Source of the DNA: Firmicutes bacterium UBA4916
GTDB taxonomy: Bacteria > Bacillota > Clostridia > Tissierellales > Tepidimicrobiaceae
NCBI GenBank assembly: GCA_002398845.1
Contig: DHBY01000073.1
Location: 1 to 6,511 of the forward strand
Direction: 5' to 3'
DNA length: 6,511 nucleotides
Shown here: piece after piece, positions 1 through 6,511 of the stretch
Numbering within the stretch: position 1 is the stretch's first letter
How the letters are laid out: the number at the start of each line of letters is the position of its first letter
Position numbers and translations under genes: made by a program
The notes under the pieces: generated by a model
What the model saw: the letters and a program-made list of their open reading frames with translations, nothing else
What the model was told of the DNA's origin: nothing
Database searches by the model: none

Positions 1-891
1 GCAAAAAATATATGTAAAGAGTTAAAAGTACCCTTTGGATGCTGCGAAGTGGGACAATTTAGTGATGGAGAAATATTTGTAAACATTAACGAAACTGTTA
101 GAGGCTGCGATGTATTTATTATTCAGCCTACTTGTTCCCCAGTAAATGATAATTTAATGGAATCATTAATACTCATAGACGCTTTTAAGAGAGCGTCTGC
201 AGGAAGAATAAATGCTGTAATCCCTTATTATGGCTACGCAAGACAGGATAGAAAGACCAAAGCGAGGGAACCCATTACAGCAAAATTAGTTGCAGATTTA
301 TTGACCGTATCAGGAATAGATAGAGTTGTAACCATGGATTTACACGCAGGTCAAATTCAAGGATATTTTAATCTTCCAGTAGACCATTTGTCTGGAGTGC
401 CAATTCTTGCAGAGTATTTTAAAGACATAGTAGATCGGGATACAGTAATAGTTTCACCAGATTTAGGAGGAGTAACTAGAGCAAGAAACTTTGCAAATTT
501 ATTAGATTTGCCTATAGCAATAATTGAAAAGAGAAGGCCTAAAGCAAATGTTTCAGAAGTTATGAATGTAATAGGAGATATTGAAGGTAAAAATGTAATA
601 ATAGTAGATGATATAATTGATACTGCTGGAACTATTACCAAAGCGGCTCAAGTATTAAAAAACTTTGGAGCTAAATCTGTTTATGCCTGTGCTACTCACC
701 CAGTACTATCAGGACCTGCAGTTGAAAGAATACAAGATTCCGTAATTGAAAGATTTATAATAACAGATACAATTCCTTTAGCAGAAGACAAAAAAATTGA
801 TAAATTAGAGATTGTCAGTGTGGCTCCAATATTTGCTGAAGCAATACAGAGAATCCACGACAATGAATCTGTAAGTATATTGTTTGATTGA
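1..891 (+). CDS. prs: Ribose-phosphate pyrophosphokinase (PRPP synthase), 5'-truncated by window edge
   Basis: This cytoplasmic enzyme makes 5-phosphoribosyl-1-pyrophosphate from ribose 5-phosphate and ATP, the precursor for purine, pyrimidine, NAD, histidine and tryptophan synthesis. The frame is open from base 1 and gives 296 residues ending at TGA 889-891. The GTG at 49 is an internal valine, because the 16 residues before it already align with the family. Visible class I motifs are FSDGE just after that valine, the flexible ATP loop RQDRKTKAREP (window residues 81-91), the metal-site DLHAGQIQG with His115, the catalytic EKRRP with Lys177 and Arg179, and the PRPP-binding VDDIIDTAGTI (bases 604-636). 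Family members are about 315-319 residues long, so roughly 20 N-terminal residues lie upstream. pth follows after 16 nt, suggesting cotranscription. Nothing is broken, and the identification is secure. Confidence 0.98.
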   Translation, partial: AKNICKELKVPFGCCEVGQFSDGEIFVNINETVRGCDVFIIQPTCSPVNDNLMESLILIDAFKRASAGRINAVIPYYGYARQDRKTKAREPITAKLVADLLTVSGIDRVVTMDLHAGQIQGYFNLPVDHLSGVPILAEYFKDIVDRDTVIVSPDLGGVTRARNFANLLDLPIAIIEKRRPKANVSEVMNVIGDIEGKNVIIVDDIIDTAGTITKAAQVLKNFGAKSVYACATHPVLSGPAVERIQDSVIERFIITDTIPLAEDKKIDKLEIVSVAPIFAEAIQRIHDNESVSILFD

Positions 892-894
892 TAC

Positions 895-900
895 AAGGAG
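895..900 (+). promoter_or_regulatory. Ribosome binding site that fixes the pth start
   Basis: AAGGAG lies four bases past the prs stop and seven nt before TTG 908. It supports 908 over the in-frame TTG at 884, which lies inside prs, has no such motif at the right distance, and would add eight residues (ending RSDK) not expected ahead of the family's usual N-terminus. Confidence 0.85.
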
Positions 901-907
901 TGATAAA

Positions 908-1489
908 TTGTTTGCAGTAGTTGGATTAGGAAACCCTGGTAAAGATTATGTTAATACAAGGCATAATATTGGTTTTAATACCGTAGATTTACTAGCCAGT
1001 AGAAATAATATTAAAATAAATAAGATAAAATTTAAATCGACATATGGAGAAGGTTTTATTGGAGGAGAAAAAATCATACTTTTGAAACCTCAGACTTATA
1101 TGAACAACAGTGGGATGGCAGTATTAGATTTATATAACTTCTATAAACTTCCTATGAAAAATATAATAGTTATAGTTGACGATATAGACATAGAGTTTGG
1201 GACCATAAGGGTAAAGCAGAAAGGTAGTGCTGGTACTCACAATGGTTTAAAATCTATAATTTATCATCTAGGCAGTGGCGACTTTCCTAGAGTGAAGGTA
1301 GGCATAGGAAAGAAAAAAGGGGGACAAGACTTAGCTAATTTTGTTCTAGGGAAGTTCTCAAAAGATGAAACAATAGATATAGAAGATGCAATATTCGATG
1401 CTGCATTAGCTGTAGAGACTATAATAAAATATGATATTAATAAAGCTATGAATGAGTTTAATTCAAAAGGAGATAGAGCCCAGGAATAA
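908..1489 (+). CDS. pth: Peptidyl-tRNA hydrolase (bacterial Pth family)
   Basis: Pth cleaves the ester bond of peptidyl-tRNAs that drop off ribosomes, recycling tRNA in the cytosol. With the TTG start at 908 the protein has 193 residues, the normal family length, and begins in the usual way with VVGLGNPG. The active-site residues are all visible: Asn9 (GNPG), catalytic His19 (TRHNIGF), Asn68 (TYMNNSG), Asp91 (VDDIDIEFG) and Asn112 (GTHNGLKSI). The GSGDFPRVKVGIG segment after these is also typical. The gene follows prs by 16 nt and precedes mfd by 38 nt, so it is probably cotranscribed with both. Its last codons and stop form a hairpin described separately. In Bacillus subtilis ctc separates prs from pth; here there is none. 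The start is inferred from the Shine-Dalgarno spacing; the function is certain from the motifs. Confidence 0.97.
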   Translation: MFAVVGLGNPGKDYVNTRHNIGFNTVDLLASRNNIKINKIKFKSTYGEGFIGGEKIILLKPQTYMNNSGMAVLDLYNFYKLPMKNIIVIVDDIDIEFGTIRVKQKGSAGTHNGLKSIIYHLGSGDFPRVKVGIGKKKGGQDLANFVLGKFSKDETIDIEDAIFDAALAVETIIKYDINKAMNEFNSKGDRAQE

Positions 1490-1499
1490 TTCCTGGGCT
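1477..1499 (+). repeat. Perfect inverted repeat with the pth stop codon in its loop
   Basis: The arms AGCCCAGGAA (1477-1486) and TTCCTGGGCT (1490-1499) pair perfectly over 10 bp, and the three-base loop is exactly TAA, the pth stop codon. No T-run follows on the + strand (the next bases are TAAAGCCTATG), and none on the - strand (CTATCTCC), so it is not a classical intrinsic terminator. A second small palindrome, GGCTTAAAGCC (1496-1506), shares bases with the 3' arm, so the two folds exclude each other. The mfd Shine-Dalgarno begins 14 nt after the stem and is not covered by it. The structure is seen directly. A role in RNA processing, stability or pth-mfd coupling is only inference. Confidence 0.8.
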
Positions 1500-1527
1500 T
1501 AAAGCCTATGTTTGAGGAGCTGGTTAT

Positions 1528-4500
1528 ATGCAAAATATGTTTATAGACCCACTAAAGAATTTAGCTTCTTATGATAAGTTAATAGAGGATATCGATAAGA
1601 GGATAAGCCCTATATCTACTCATGGTATTATAGATGAGAATATAGGGCATATGGTCTATGGCTTAAATCAACATATGAATAAGCAAATTTTGATAATTAC
1701 CTATGACGAAGGGAAAGCCAAAAAGATATATGAAGATATTAAAAATTTTGATGAAAATATAGTAGAATTGTTTCCTACCAAAGAAATACTATTTTATAAG
1801 GTAGATGCTATTAGTTCTGAGATGGGCAATCAAAGGCTCAAAGTTATTTCTCGATTGATACAAGGGGAGTCTATAATCGTCATTGCTCATATAGAGAGTA
1901 TATTAAATAAACTTATAGACCCTACTTTGTTTAAAGAACAAGCAATTAAGATTAATTTAGGTGATAAGGTAGAATTAGATGAATTAGCTAAAAAACTTAT
2001 ATCCTGTGGATATGAAAGGGAAAGTATGGTAGAAGGGGTAGGACAATTTAGCATAAGGGGAGGAATAATTGATTTTTTCCCTAGTGATAGTGAAAACCCC
2101 TATAGAATAGAACTTTTTGATGATGAAGTAGATTCTATTAGAACTTTTAATATAGAAACTCAAAGATCATTAGAAATAATTGAATCCCTTTATATATCTC
2201 CAGTAAAAGAGATATTTGTCCTAGAGAATTTTAGATATGATATTATAAAAAATATGGAAAAGGATTTAAAACGGTGTACTAAGAAATTGGAAGAAGGCTC
2301 TAAGACAAGGGAAAACATGGAAGAGAAGTTTAGCGAATATATTATGGAACTTCGGGAAAACCTTCACATTTCAAATACAGATATGATCATTCCTTATATA
2401 CCTAAGGAATACTTATCAAATATATTAAGCTATCTTAAAGACGATTCTGTAGTTTTTATAGATGAACCAAAAAGAATAGAAGAAAGAGTAAAGAGTATTA
2501 AAAATCAGTTTTTACTTAAGTATTCCGATGCTCTAGAGGGGGGAGAGGTTCTCTCATCTCATGGGGAGATTAACTATGATTATGTGGATGTAATAAATGC
2601 CATAAAAAGAAAAGTATGTATAACCAATACTGCATTACTTAAACATGACCCAGTTTTTAACCCAAAGTCCATTTTAACCTTTTCATCAAAGTCTATGCAA
2701 CCTTATCATAATAATATGGATTTTCTGAAAGAAGAGTTAGAGCATTATAAGTATAGAGGCTATAAGGTAATCATCCTCTCTGGAACAGAAGAAAGGGGAA
2801 AAAGATTACAAGAAAGCTTGATGGATTTAGGCCTAGTGTGCAGCTATGTGAAAGATGGAAATCGGGATATTAAATCTAGCCAAATATTTATAACCCCTGG
2901 AAGTATAACAGGAGGATTTGAATATTCTAGTATTAAATTTGCTATTATTTCTGAAAAAGAAATATTTGGCTCCTTTAAGGAAAAAGGTAAAAAGATAAAA
3001 AGAAAACTTAAGGAAAATGCAATTAACTTTTCTGATTTAAATATAGGGGACTTTGTAGTCCATGAAAATCATGGTATTGGGCAATATAACGGAATTGAAC
3101 AGTTAGATATTCAAGGCGTAAAAAAAGATTATTTAACTATTAGCTATAGAGGAAACGACAAATTGTATGTTCCCATAGACCAGATGAATTTAATTCAAAA
3201 ATATATTGGCGCTGACTCTGTTAAGCCTAAAATTAATAGACTTAGCAGTCCTGAATGGTCTAGGACAAAACAAAGGGCAAAAAAGGCTGTAGAGGATATG
3301 GCTAAGGATTTATTGGAGTTATATGCAAAAAGGGAAAGTTTAGAAGGCTTTTCTTTTTCAAAAGATACTATATGGCAAAGTCAATTTGAGGATTTATTTC
3401 CTTATGAAGAAACAGATGCACAAATTAAGACTATAGAAGAGATTAAAAAGGATATGGAAAACAAAAAACCTATGGATAGGCTGCTGTGTGGAGATGTAGG
3501 ATATGGAAAGACAGAGGTAGCCTTAAGGGCAGCTTTTAAAGCTATAATGGACGGGAAACAAGTTGCTCTTCTTGTGCCTACCACTATATTAGCTCAACAG
3601 CATTATAATACCATTGTAGAAAGGTTTAGTAGCTTTCCAATAACTGCTGCTATGTTAAGTAGGTTTAGGACAGCTGGAGAGCAAAAAAATACTATTGATG
3701 GAATTAGAAAAGGGACTGTGGATATTGTTGTTGGGACTCATAGGCTTTTGTCTAAGGACATAATATTTAAAGATTTAGGTTTGCTTATAGTAGATGAAGA
3801 ACAAAGATTTGGGGTTAAACATAAGGAGACTTTGAAAAAATTAAAAGAAAATGTGGATGTACTTACCCTTACAGCTACACCTATACCTAGAACCCTCCAT
3901 ATGTCACTTATTGGTATTAGGGATATGAGTGTAATAGATGAGCCACCAGAAGAGAGATACCCTGTACAAACTTATGTTGTGGAATTTAATGAAAAGATGA
4001 TACGGGAGGCCATATTAAAGGAAATAGGAAGAGGAGGCCAAGTGTATTTTGTCTACAATAGAGTTGAAACCATAGACAAAATGGCTTTAAAATTAAAGGA
4101 ACTAGTTCCAGAGGCAGATATTGCAGTAGGGCATGGACAAATGAGTGAAAGAGAATTAGAGAAAGTCATGATGGGGTTTATTGCCAATGAGTATAATGTT
4201 CTTGTTTGTACAACCATTATAGAAACAGGTCTTGATATACCAAATGTAAACACCATGGTTATATATAATGCTGATAAAATGGGGCTATCACAGTTATATC
4301 AATTAAGAGGCAGAGTTGGCAGAACTAATAGGGTTGCGTATGCGTACTTTACCTATGAGAAAAATAAGGTTTTAACAGAGGTAGCAGAAAAAAGACTGAG
4401 AGCTATAAAGGATTTTACCGAATTTGGATCTGGATTTAAGATTGCCATGAGGGACTTAGAAATAAGAGGAGCTGGAAATCTTTTAGGTATGGAACAACAT

Positions 4501-5046
4501 GGACATATTGAAGCTATTGGATATGATTTATATGTTAAGTTTTTAAATGAAACTATTAAGAAACTCAAAGGGGAAAGTTTTGAAGAGACTATTGATACTA
4601 CTATAGATTTAAATGTAGATGGGTATATACCATCAAAATATATTGAAGATGAAGAACAAAAAATTGAAGTCTATAAAAAAATTGCAGCTATAAAGGATAT
4701 CGATGATTATAGGGAATTAGTTGATGAGCTAATTGATAGATTTGGGGACATCCCTAAAGAGGTTGAAAATTTAATGGATATTTCTTATATTAAAAATAAC
4801 GGAAGTCATTCACATATTAACAATATAGTTCAGTCCAAGGATATAGTTGTTTTAGAATTTAGTTCTATAGACTACATTTCCCCAGACTTGGTATATTATT
4901 TATCAAAAGAATATAAAAGGAGGATTTCTTTTGATTTATCTAATACTCCTTCTTTTAAATATAAGTTTGGGAATGATTTACTCCCTAGTCTAAAGGAATT
5001 AGTAGAAAAAATTAGTGGTTTCCATAAGGGTGAAAATAATGTATAA
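1528..5046 (+). CDS. mfd: Transcription-repair coupling factor Mfd
   Basis: Mfd binds RNA polymerase stalled at DNA damage, uses ATP to push it off, and recruits UvrA for nucleotide excision repair. The 1172 residues match the usual length (about 1150-1180). The N-terminal UvrB-like module (about 1-350) keeps GQFSIRGGIID. By spacing, Arg177, Arg193 and Phe197 correspond to the UvrA-contacting residues of the E. coli protein. The CarD-like RNA polymerase-interaction domain spans about 500-570 (GDFVVHENHGIGQY; Leu526 corresponds to E. coli Leu499). The RecG-like motor has Walker A GDVGYGKTE (655-663, Lys661), DEEQ (756-759), TATPIPR (782-788) and QLRGRVGR (925-932). The TRG arginines are Arg956 and Arg980, and the D7 domain follows to the end. 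The start at ATG 1528 has GAGGAG at 1514-1519, 8 nt upstream; a second ATG at 1537 is too far from it. The gene lies between pth and a parvulin gene, probably in the same transcript. Confidence 0.99.
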   Translation: MQNMFIDPLKNLASYDKLIEDIDKRISPISTHGIIDENIGHMVYGLNQHMNKQILIITYDEGKAKKIYEDIKNFDENIVELFPTKEILFYKVDAISSEMGNQRLKVISRLIQGESIIVIAHIESILNKLIDPTLFKEQAIKINLGDKVELDELAKKLISCGYERESMVEGVGQFSIRGGIIDFFPSDSENPYRIELFDDEVDSIRTFNIETQRSLEIIESLYISPVKEIFVLENFRYDIIKNMEKDLKRCTKKLEEGSKTRENMEEKFSEYIMELRENLHISNTDMIIPYIPKEYLSNILSYLKDDSVVFIDEPKRIEERVKSIKNQFLLKYSDALEGGEVLSSHGEINYDYVDVINAIKRKVCITNTALLKHDPVFNPKSILTFSSKSMQPYHNNMDFLKEELEHYKYRGYKVIILSGTEERGKRLQESLMDLGLVCSYVKDGNRDIKSSQIFITPGSITGGFEYSSIKFAIISEKEIFGSFKEKGKKIKRKLKENAINFSDLNIGDFVVHENHGIGQYNGIEQLDIQGVKKDYLTISYRGNDKLYVPIDQMNLIQKYIGADSVKPKINRLSSPEWSRTKQRAKKAVEDMAKDLLELYAKRESLEGFSFSKDTIWQSQFEDLFPYEETDAQIKTIEEIKKDMENKKPMDRLLCGDVGYGKTEVALRAAFKAIMDGKQVALLVPTTILAQQHYNTIVERFSSFPITAAMLSRFRTAGEQKNTIDGIRKGTVDIVVGTHRLLSKDIIFKDLGLLIVDEEQRFGVKHKETLKKLKENVDVLTLTATPIPRTLHMSLIGIRDMSVIDEPPEERYPVQTYVVEFNEKMIREAILKEIGRGGQVYFVYNRVETIDKMALKLKELVPEADIAVGHGQMSERELEKVMMGFIANEYNVLVCTTIIETGLDIPNVNTMVIYNADKMGLSQLYQLRGRVGRTNRVAYAYFTYEKNKVLTEVAEKRLRAIKDFTEFGSGFKIAMRDLEIRGAGNLLGMEQHGHIEAIGYDLYVKFLNETIKKLKGESFEETIDTTIDLNVDGYIPSKYIEDEEQKIEVYKKIAAIKDIDDYRELVDELIDRFGDIPKEVENLMDISYIKNNGSHSHINNIVQSKDIVVLEFSSIDYISPDLVYYLSKEYKRRISFDLSNTPSFKYKFGNDLLPSLKELVEKISGFHKGENNV

Positions 5047-5068
5047 TATTGTTTAGATATACTAAATA

Positions 5069-5075
5069 GAGAGGA
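5069..5075 (+). promoter_or_regulatory. Ribosome binding site supporting the TTG start of the parvulin gene
   Basis: GAGAGGA ends 8 nt before TTG 5084. The ATG at 5075 overlaps this site, is far too close to use it, and reads only Met-Leu-stop (ATG TTA TAA). That stop abuts the TTG, so the frame cannot extend further upstream. Confidence 0.7.
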
Positions 5076-5083
5076 TGTTATAA

Positions 5084-6052
5084 TTGCTTAAGCTAAATAG
5101 GAAGTTTTTAATGGTCGTAATAATGGTTAGTGTGATGTCTTTAGTTATTTCAGGCTGTGGTAATAAAAAAGAGGGCGTAGTGGCTGAAGTCAATGGAGAT
5201 GAAATCACCGAAGAGGAGTTTAATCAAGAATTTGAGGTAACAAAAAAAATGTACCAAAAACAACTTGGAGAAGATATATTATCCCAAGAAACAGAGGACA
5301 ATAAAACTTATGAAGAAGTATTGAAAGAAAATATACTGGAAATGTTAATAAATGAAAAAATAATATCTAATGACATGGAAAAGTTAAATCTAACAGTAAC
5401 TGATGAAGAAGTCAATGAAATAATTAAAAACAATTATATCGATCAATTAGGTGGGGAGGAAAAATATAAAGAATTTTTACAAAGCAATGGATTTACAGAG
5501 GATTTCTTTAAAAAGAACATAAAAAAGGCAATAATGTATCAAAAACATAGAGAAGACTTCTTAAATAAAACCAAATTATCTGAGGATGAAATTAAAAAAT
5601 ATTTTGAAGCAAACAAAGAATCATTGATAAAAGTTAGAATTAGTCATATCCTAGTTAAAACTGAAGAAGAAGGCAATAAAGTACTTGAAAAGCTTAAAAA
5701 TGGTGAAGATTTTCATAGCTTAGCAGTGACTCAATCTATGGATTCTAAATCTGCAGCTCAGGGCGGAGACTTAGGATATTATACTAGAGGGAAGATGGTT
5801 AAAGAGTTTAAAGAACTTGAAAATGCAGCTTTCTCATTAAAAGTGGGAGAAATAAGCGAACCAATCAAAACAGATTTAGGATATCACATTATATTAGTTG
5901 AGGATAGAAAGGATAGTTATAAGGATTTAAAAGATGATACTGTTAAGGCATTAAAAGATGAAAAATACCTTGAAAGAATATCAGAATTAAGGGATAAGGC
6001 AGATATAAAGACATATATGGAAGAAGATAAAAACAAAGAGAAAGGTAAATAA
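5084..6052 (+). CDS. prsA: PrsA/SurA-type lipoprotein peptidyl-prolyl cis-trans isomerase (foldase)
   Basis: This is a predicted membrane-anchored extracytoplasmic foldase that helps exported proteins fold by isomerising prolyl bonds. The 322 residues start with a lipoprotein signal: basic LKLNRK, a hydrophobic stretch at about 8-22, and lipobox ISGC with Cys25 as the lipidated residue. Residues 32-180 form a charged, helical SurA_N-like chaperone domain (VAEVNGDEITEEEF and onward). Residues 183-275 are a parvulin (PpiC/Rotamase) domain with SHILVK (His188), Asp220, the signature GGDLGYY, and GYHII (His268). The C-terminus is a lysine/glutamate-rich tail. The TTG start at 5084 keeps the positive n-region; the in-frame ATG at 5111 would lose it, although AGGAAG lies before it. 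The gene follows mfd by 37 nt and ends at a terminator, so it is probably the last gene of the operon. The parvulin call is firm; the symbol prsA rests on architecture, since Clostridia often carry several such paralogues. Confidence 0.87.
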   Translation: MLKLNRKFLMVVIMVSVMSLVISGCGNKKEGVVAEVNGDEITEEEFNQEFEVTKKMYQKQLGEDILSQETEDNKTYEEVLKENILEMLINEKIISNDMEKLNLTVTDEEVNEIIKNNYIDQLGGEEKYKEFLQSNGFTEDFFKKNIKKAIMYQKHREDFLNKTKLSEDEIKKYFEANKESLIKVRISHILVKTEEEGNKVLEKLKNGEDFHSLAVTQSMDSKSAAQGGDLGYYTRGKMVKEFKELENAAFSLKVGEISEPIKTDLGYHIILVEDRKDSYKDLKDDTVKALKDEKYLERISELRDKADIKTYMEEDKNKEKGK

Positions 6053-6067
6053 TATAAGTTTTTTGAA

Positions 6068-6103
6068 AAAACCTTTGTAGAAAACTACAGAGGTTTTCTA
6101 TTT
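6068..6103 (+). terminator. Rho-independent terminator after the parvulin gene
   Basis: A 13-bp stem pairs 6068-6080 (AAAACCTTTGTAG) with 6085-6097 (CTACAGAGGTTTT) around an AAAA loop, with one G-T wobble. The T-rich tail TTTTCTATTT follows the + strand stem. The flanking A-run means the complementary strand also shows a hairpin followed by TTTTTTC, so it may work in both directions. It begins 15 nt after the stop at 6052 and closes the prs-pth-mfd-prsA unit ahead of spoVT. Confidence 0.88.
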
Positions 6104-6137
6104 AATGCAAATACTTTAACTTAAGATTACCATAAAT

Positions 6138-6167
6138 GTATAAAAAATTCCTATTAGTAAAATAATA
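6138..6167 (+). promoter_or_regulatory. Candidate sigma-G-like promoter of spoVT
   Basis: GTATA (6138-6142), an 18-nt spacer and AATAATA (6161-6167) match the Bacillus sigma-G pattern GHATR-N18-CATNHTA with one mismatch. spoVT is a known sigma-G (forespore) gene in B. subtilis. A start near 6174 would give a leader of about 27 nt ahead of the ATG at 6201. The region is very AT-rich, so a chance match is quite possible. An overlapping sigma-A reading, TTTAAC (6115-6120) and TATAAA (6139-6144), is a weaker alternative with a poor -35. Confidence 0.4.
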
Positions 6168-6187
6168 ATTACACAACAAATTTTCTT

Positions 6188-6194
6188 AAGGAGG
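6188..6194 (+). promoter_or_regulatory. Strong ribosome binding site of spoVT
   Basis: AAGGAGG is a full match to the 16S rRNA 3' end and lies six nt before ATG 6201. It is the strongest such site before any gene in the window and leaves no doubt about the spoVT start. Confidence 0.92.
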
Positions 6195-6200
6195 GAAAAG

Positions 6201-6511
6201 ATGAAGGCTACAGGAATAGTTAGACGTATTGACGATTTGGGTAGAGTTGTTATACCTAAAGAGATTAGAAGAACCTTGAGAATAAGAGAAGGTGATCCAT
6301 TAGAAATATTTACTGATAGAGAAGGAGAAGTAATACTTAAAAAATATTCTCCAATTGGAGAATTAAATGAATTTGCTAATGAATATTGTGAATCCTTATA
6401 TGAATCCACTAGCTATACTGCTATTATTTCCGACAGGGATACTATAATTGCTATTGCTGGTGGTTCTAAAAAGGAATACCTTGAAAAAAAGGTAAGCCCA
6501 GAGTTAGAAAA
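6201..6511 (+). CDS. spoVT: Stage V sporulation protein T (AbrB-family transcription factor), 3'-truncated by window edge
   Basis: SpoVT is a DNA-binding regulator that tunes sigma-G-dependent genes in the forespore and affects spore coat, germination and late development. The frame opens at ATG 6201 and runs off the window after 103 full codons; the family is about 178 residues, so some 75 are missing. The N-terminal swapped-hairpin AbrB domain (residues 1-52) is almost identical to the B. subtilis sequence as I recall it: MKATGIVRRIDDLGRVVIPK, then EIRRTLRIREGDPLEIF. From about residue 55 a GAF-like sensor domain begins (ELNEFANEYCESLYES, then a SDRDTIIAIAGGSKKEYL region). Other AbrB paralogues (AbrB, Abh) are shorter and lack the GAF part, so SpoVT is the clear choice. 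The gene lies behind a terminator with a 148-nt leader region, consistent with independent, sporulation-specific expression. Confidence 0.96.
   Translation, partial: MKATGIVRRIDDLGRVVIPKEIRRTLRIREGDPLEIFTDREGEVILKKYSPIGELNEFANEYCESLYESTSYTAIISDRDTIIAIAGGSKKEYLEKKVSPELE

Noticed and set aside
357..641. Antisense open frames, here opposite prs and also opposite pth, mfd and spoVT
   Set aside because: They lie wholly or mostly over conserved genes, resemble no family I recognise, and are low-complexity Ser/Ile-rich, as expected of shadow frames.
1313..1323. A6G5 run in pth resembling the A AAA AAG slippery heptamer of dnaX
   Set aside because: The zero-frame codons here are AAA AAA GGG, so the heptamer is in the wrong phase for -1 slippage, and the uninterrupted frame already gives a normal-length Pth.
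2055..2071. AGGGGAGGA followed by TTG inside mfd, opening a 13-codon frame
   Set aside because: The purine stretch encodes the highly conserved Arg-Gly-Gly of the FSIRGGIID motif, so the apparent ribosome site is explained by protein constraint.
2538..2555. G6 run and GAGAG-GTT-CTCTC hairpin in mfd, as a phase-variable or regulatory element
   Set aside because: Six G bases are short for slippage, the 5-bp stem is weak, it lies mid-gene, and a housekeeping repair gene is an unlikely phase-variation target.
4031..4044. GAGGAGG before an in-frame GTG in mfd, as an internal start
   Set aside because: The bases encode the conserved RGGQVYF helicase motif, the spacing of four nt is short, and a fragment starting there would lack the ATP-binding half of the motor.
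5058..5063. TATACT as a -10 box for a separate parvulin promoter
   Set aside because: No acceptable -35 lies 16-18 nt upstream and there is no extended -10 TG, so I see no good case for a promoter in this 37-nt gap.
5075..5083. ATG TTA TAA mini-ORF directly before the parvulin TTG, as a regulatory leader peptide
   Set aside because: The ATG overlaps the Shine-Dalgarno, so ribosomes could not initiate on it with that site, and two codons carry no regulatory information that I can see.

Overview
The window is AT-rich, with A/T-biased third positions, strong AAGGAG-type ribosome binding sites and two TTG starts. It holds five protein genes, all on the + strand, and the last is the sporulation regulator spoVT. 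Together these point to a low-GC, endospore-forming member of the Bacillota, most likely of the Clostridia/Tissierellia kind rather than Bacillus. The genus cannot be fixed from the sequence alone.

Layout: (1) 1-891, prs, PRPP synthase, lacking only about its first 20 codons, which lie upstream of the window. (2) 908-1489, pth, peptidyl-tRNA hydrolase, starting at TTG. (3) 1477-1499, a perfect 10-bp hairpin whose loop is the pth stop codon. (4) 1528-5046, mfd, the transcription-repair coupling factor, complete and intact. (5) 5084-6052, a PrsA/SurA-type lipoprotein peptidyl-prolyl isomerase, starting at TTG. (6) 6068-6103, an intrinsic terminator. (7) 6138-6167, a possible sigma-G-like promoter. 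(8) 6201 to the window end, spoVT, cut off after about 103 codons.

The first four genes are separated by only 16, 38 and 37 nt, with no convincing terminator between them, so they read as one housekeeping transcription unit: nucleotide precursor supply, translation rescue, repair of stalled transcription and extracytoplasmic protein folding. The terminator and a 148-nt gap then set spoVT apart as its own unit, fitting a gene switched on late in the forespore.

The order prs-pth-mfd-spoVT is the conserved Firmicute arrangement known from Bacillus subtilis. Here ctc and fin (yabK), which interrupt it in B. subtilis, are absent, and a parvulin lipoprotein gene sits between mfd and spoVT. I saw no mobile element, CRISPR array, tRNA, rRNA or novel multi-gene system. 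The points most worth a second look are the stop-codon-in-loop hairpin between pth and mfd, a small nested reading frame with a perfect Shine-Dalgarno near the end of mfd, and the candidate sporulation promoter of spoVT.
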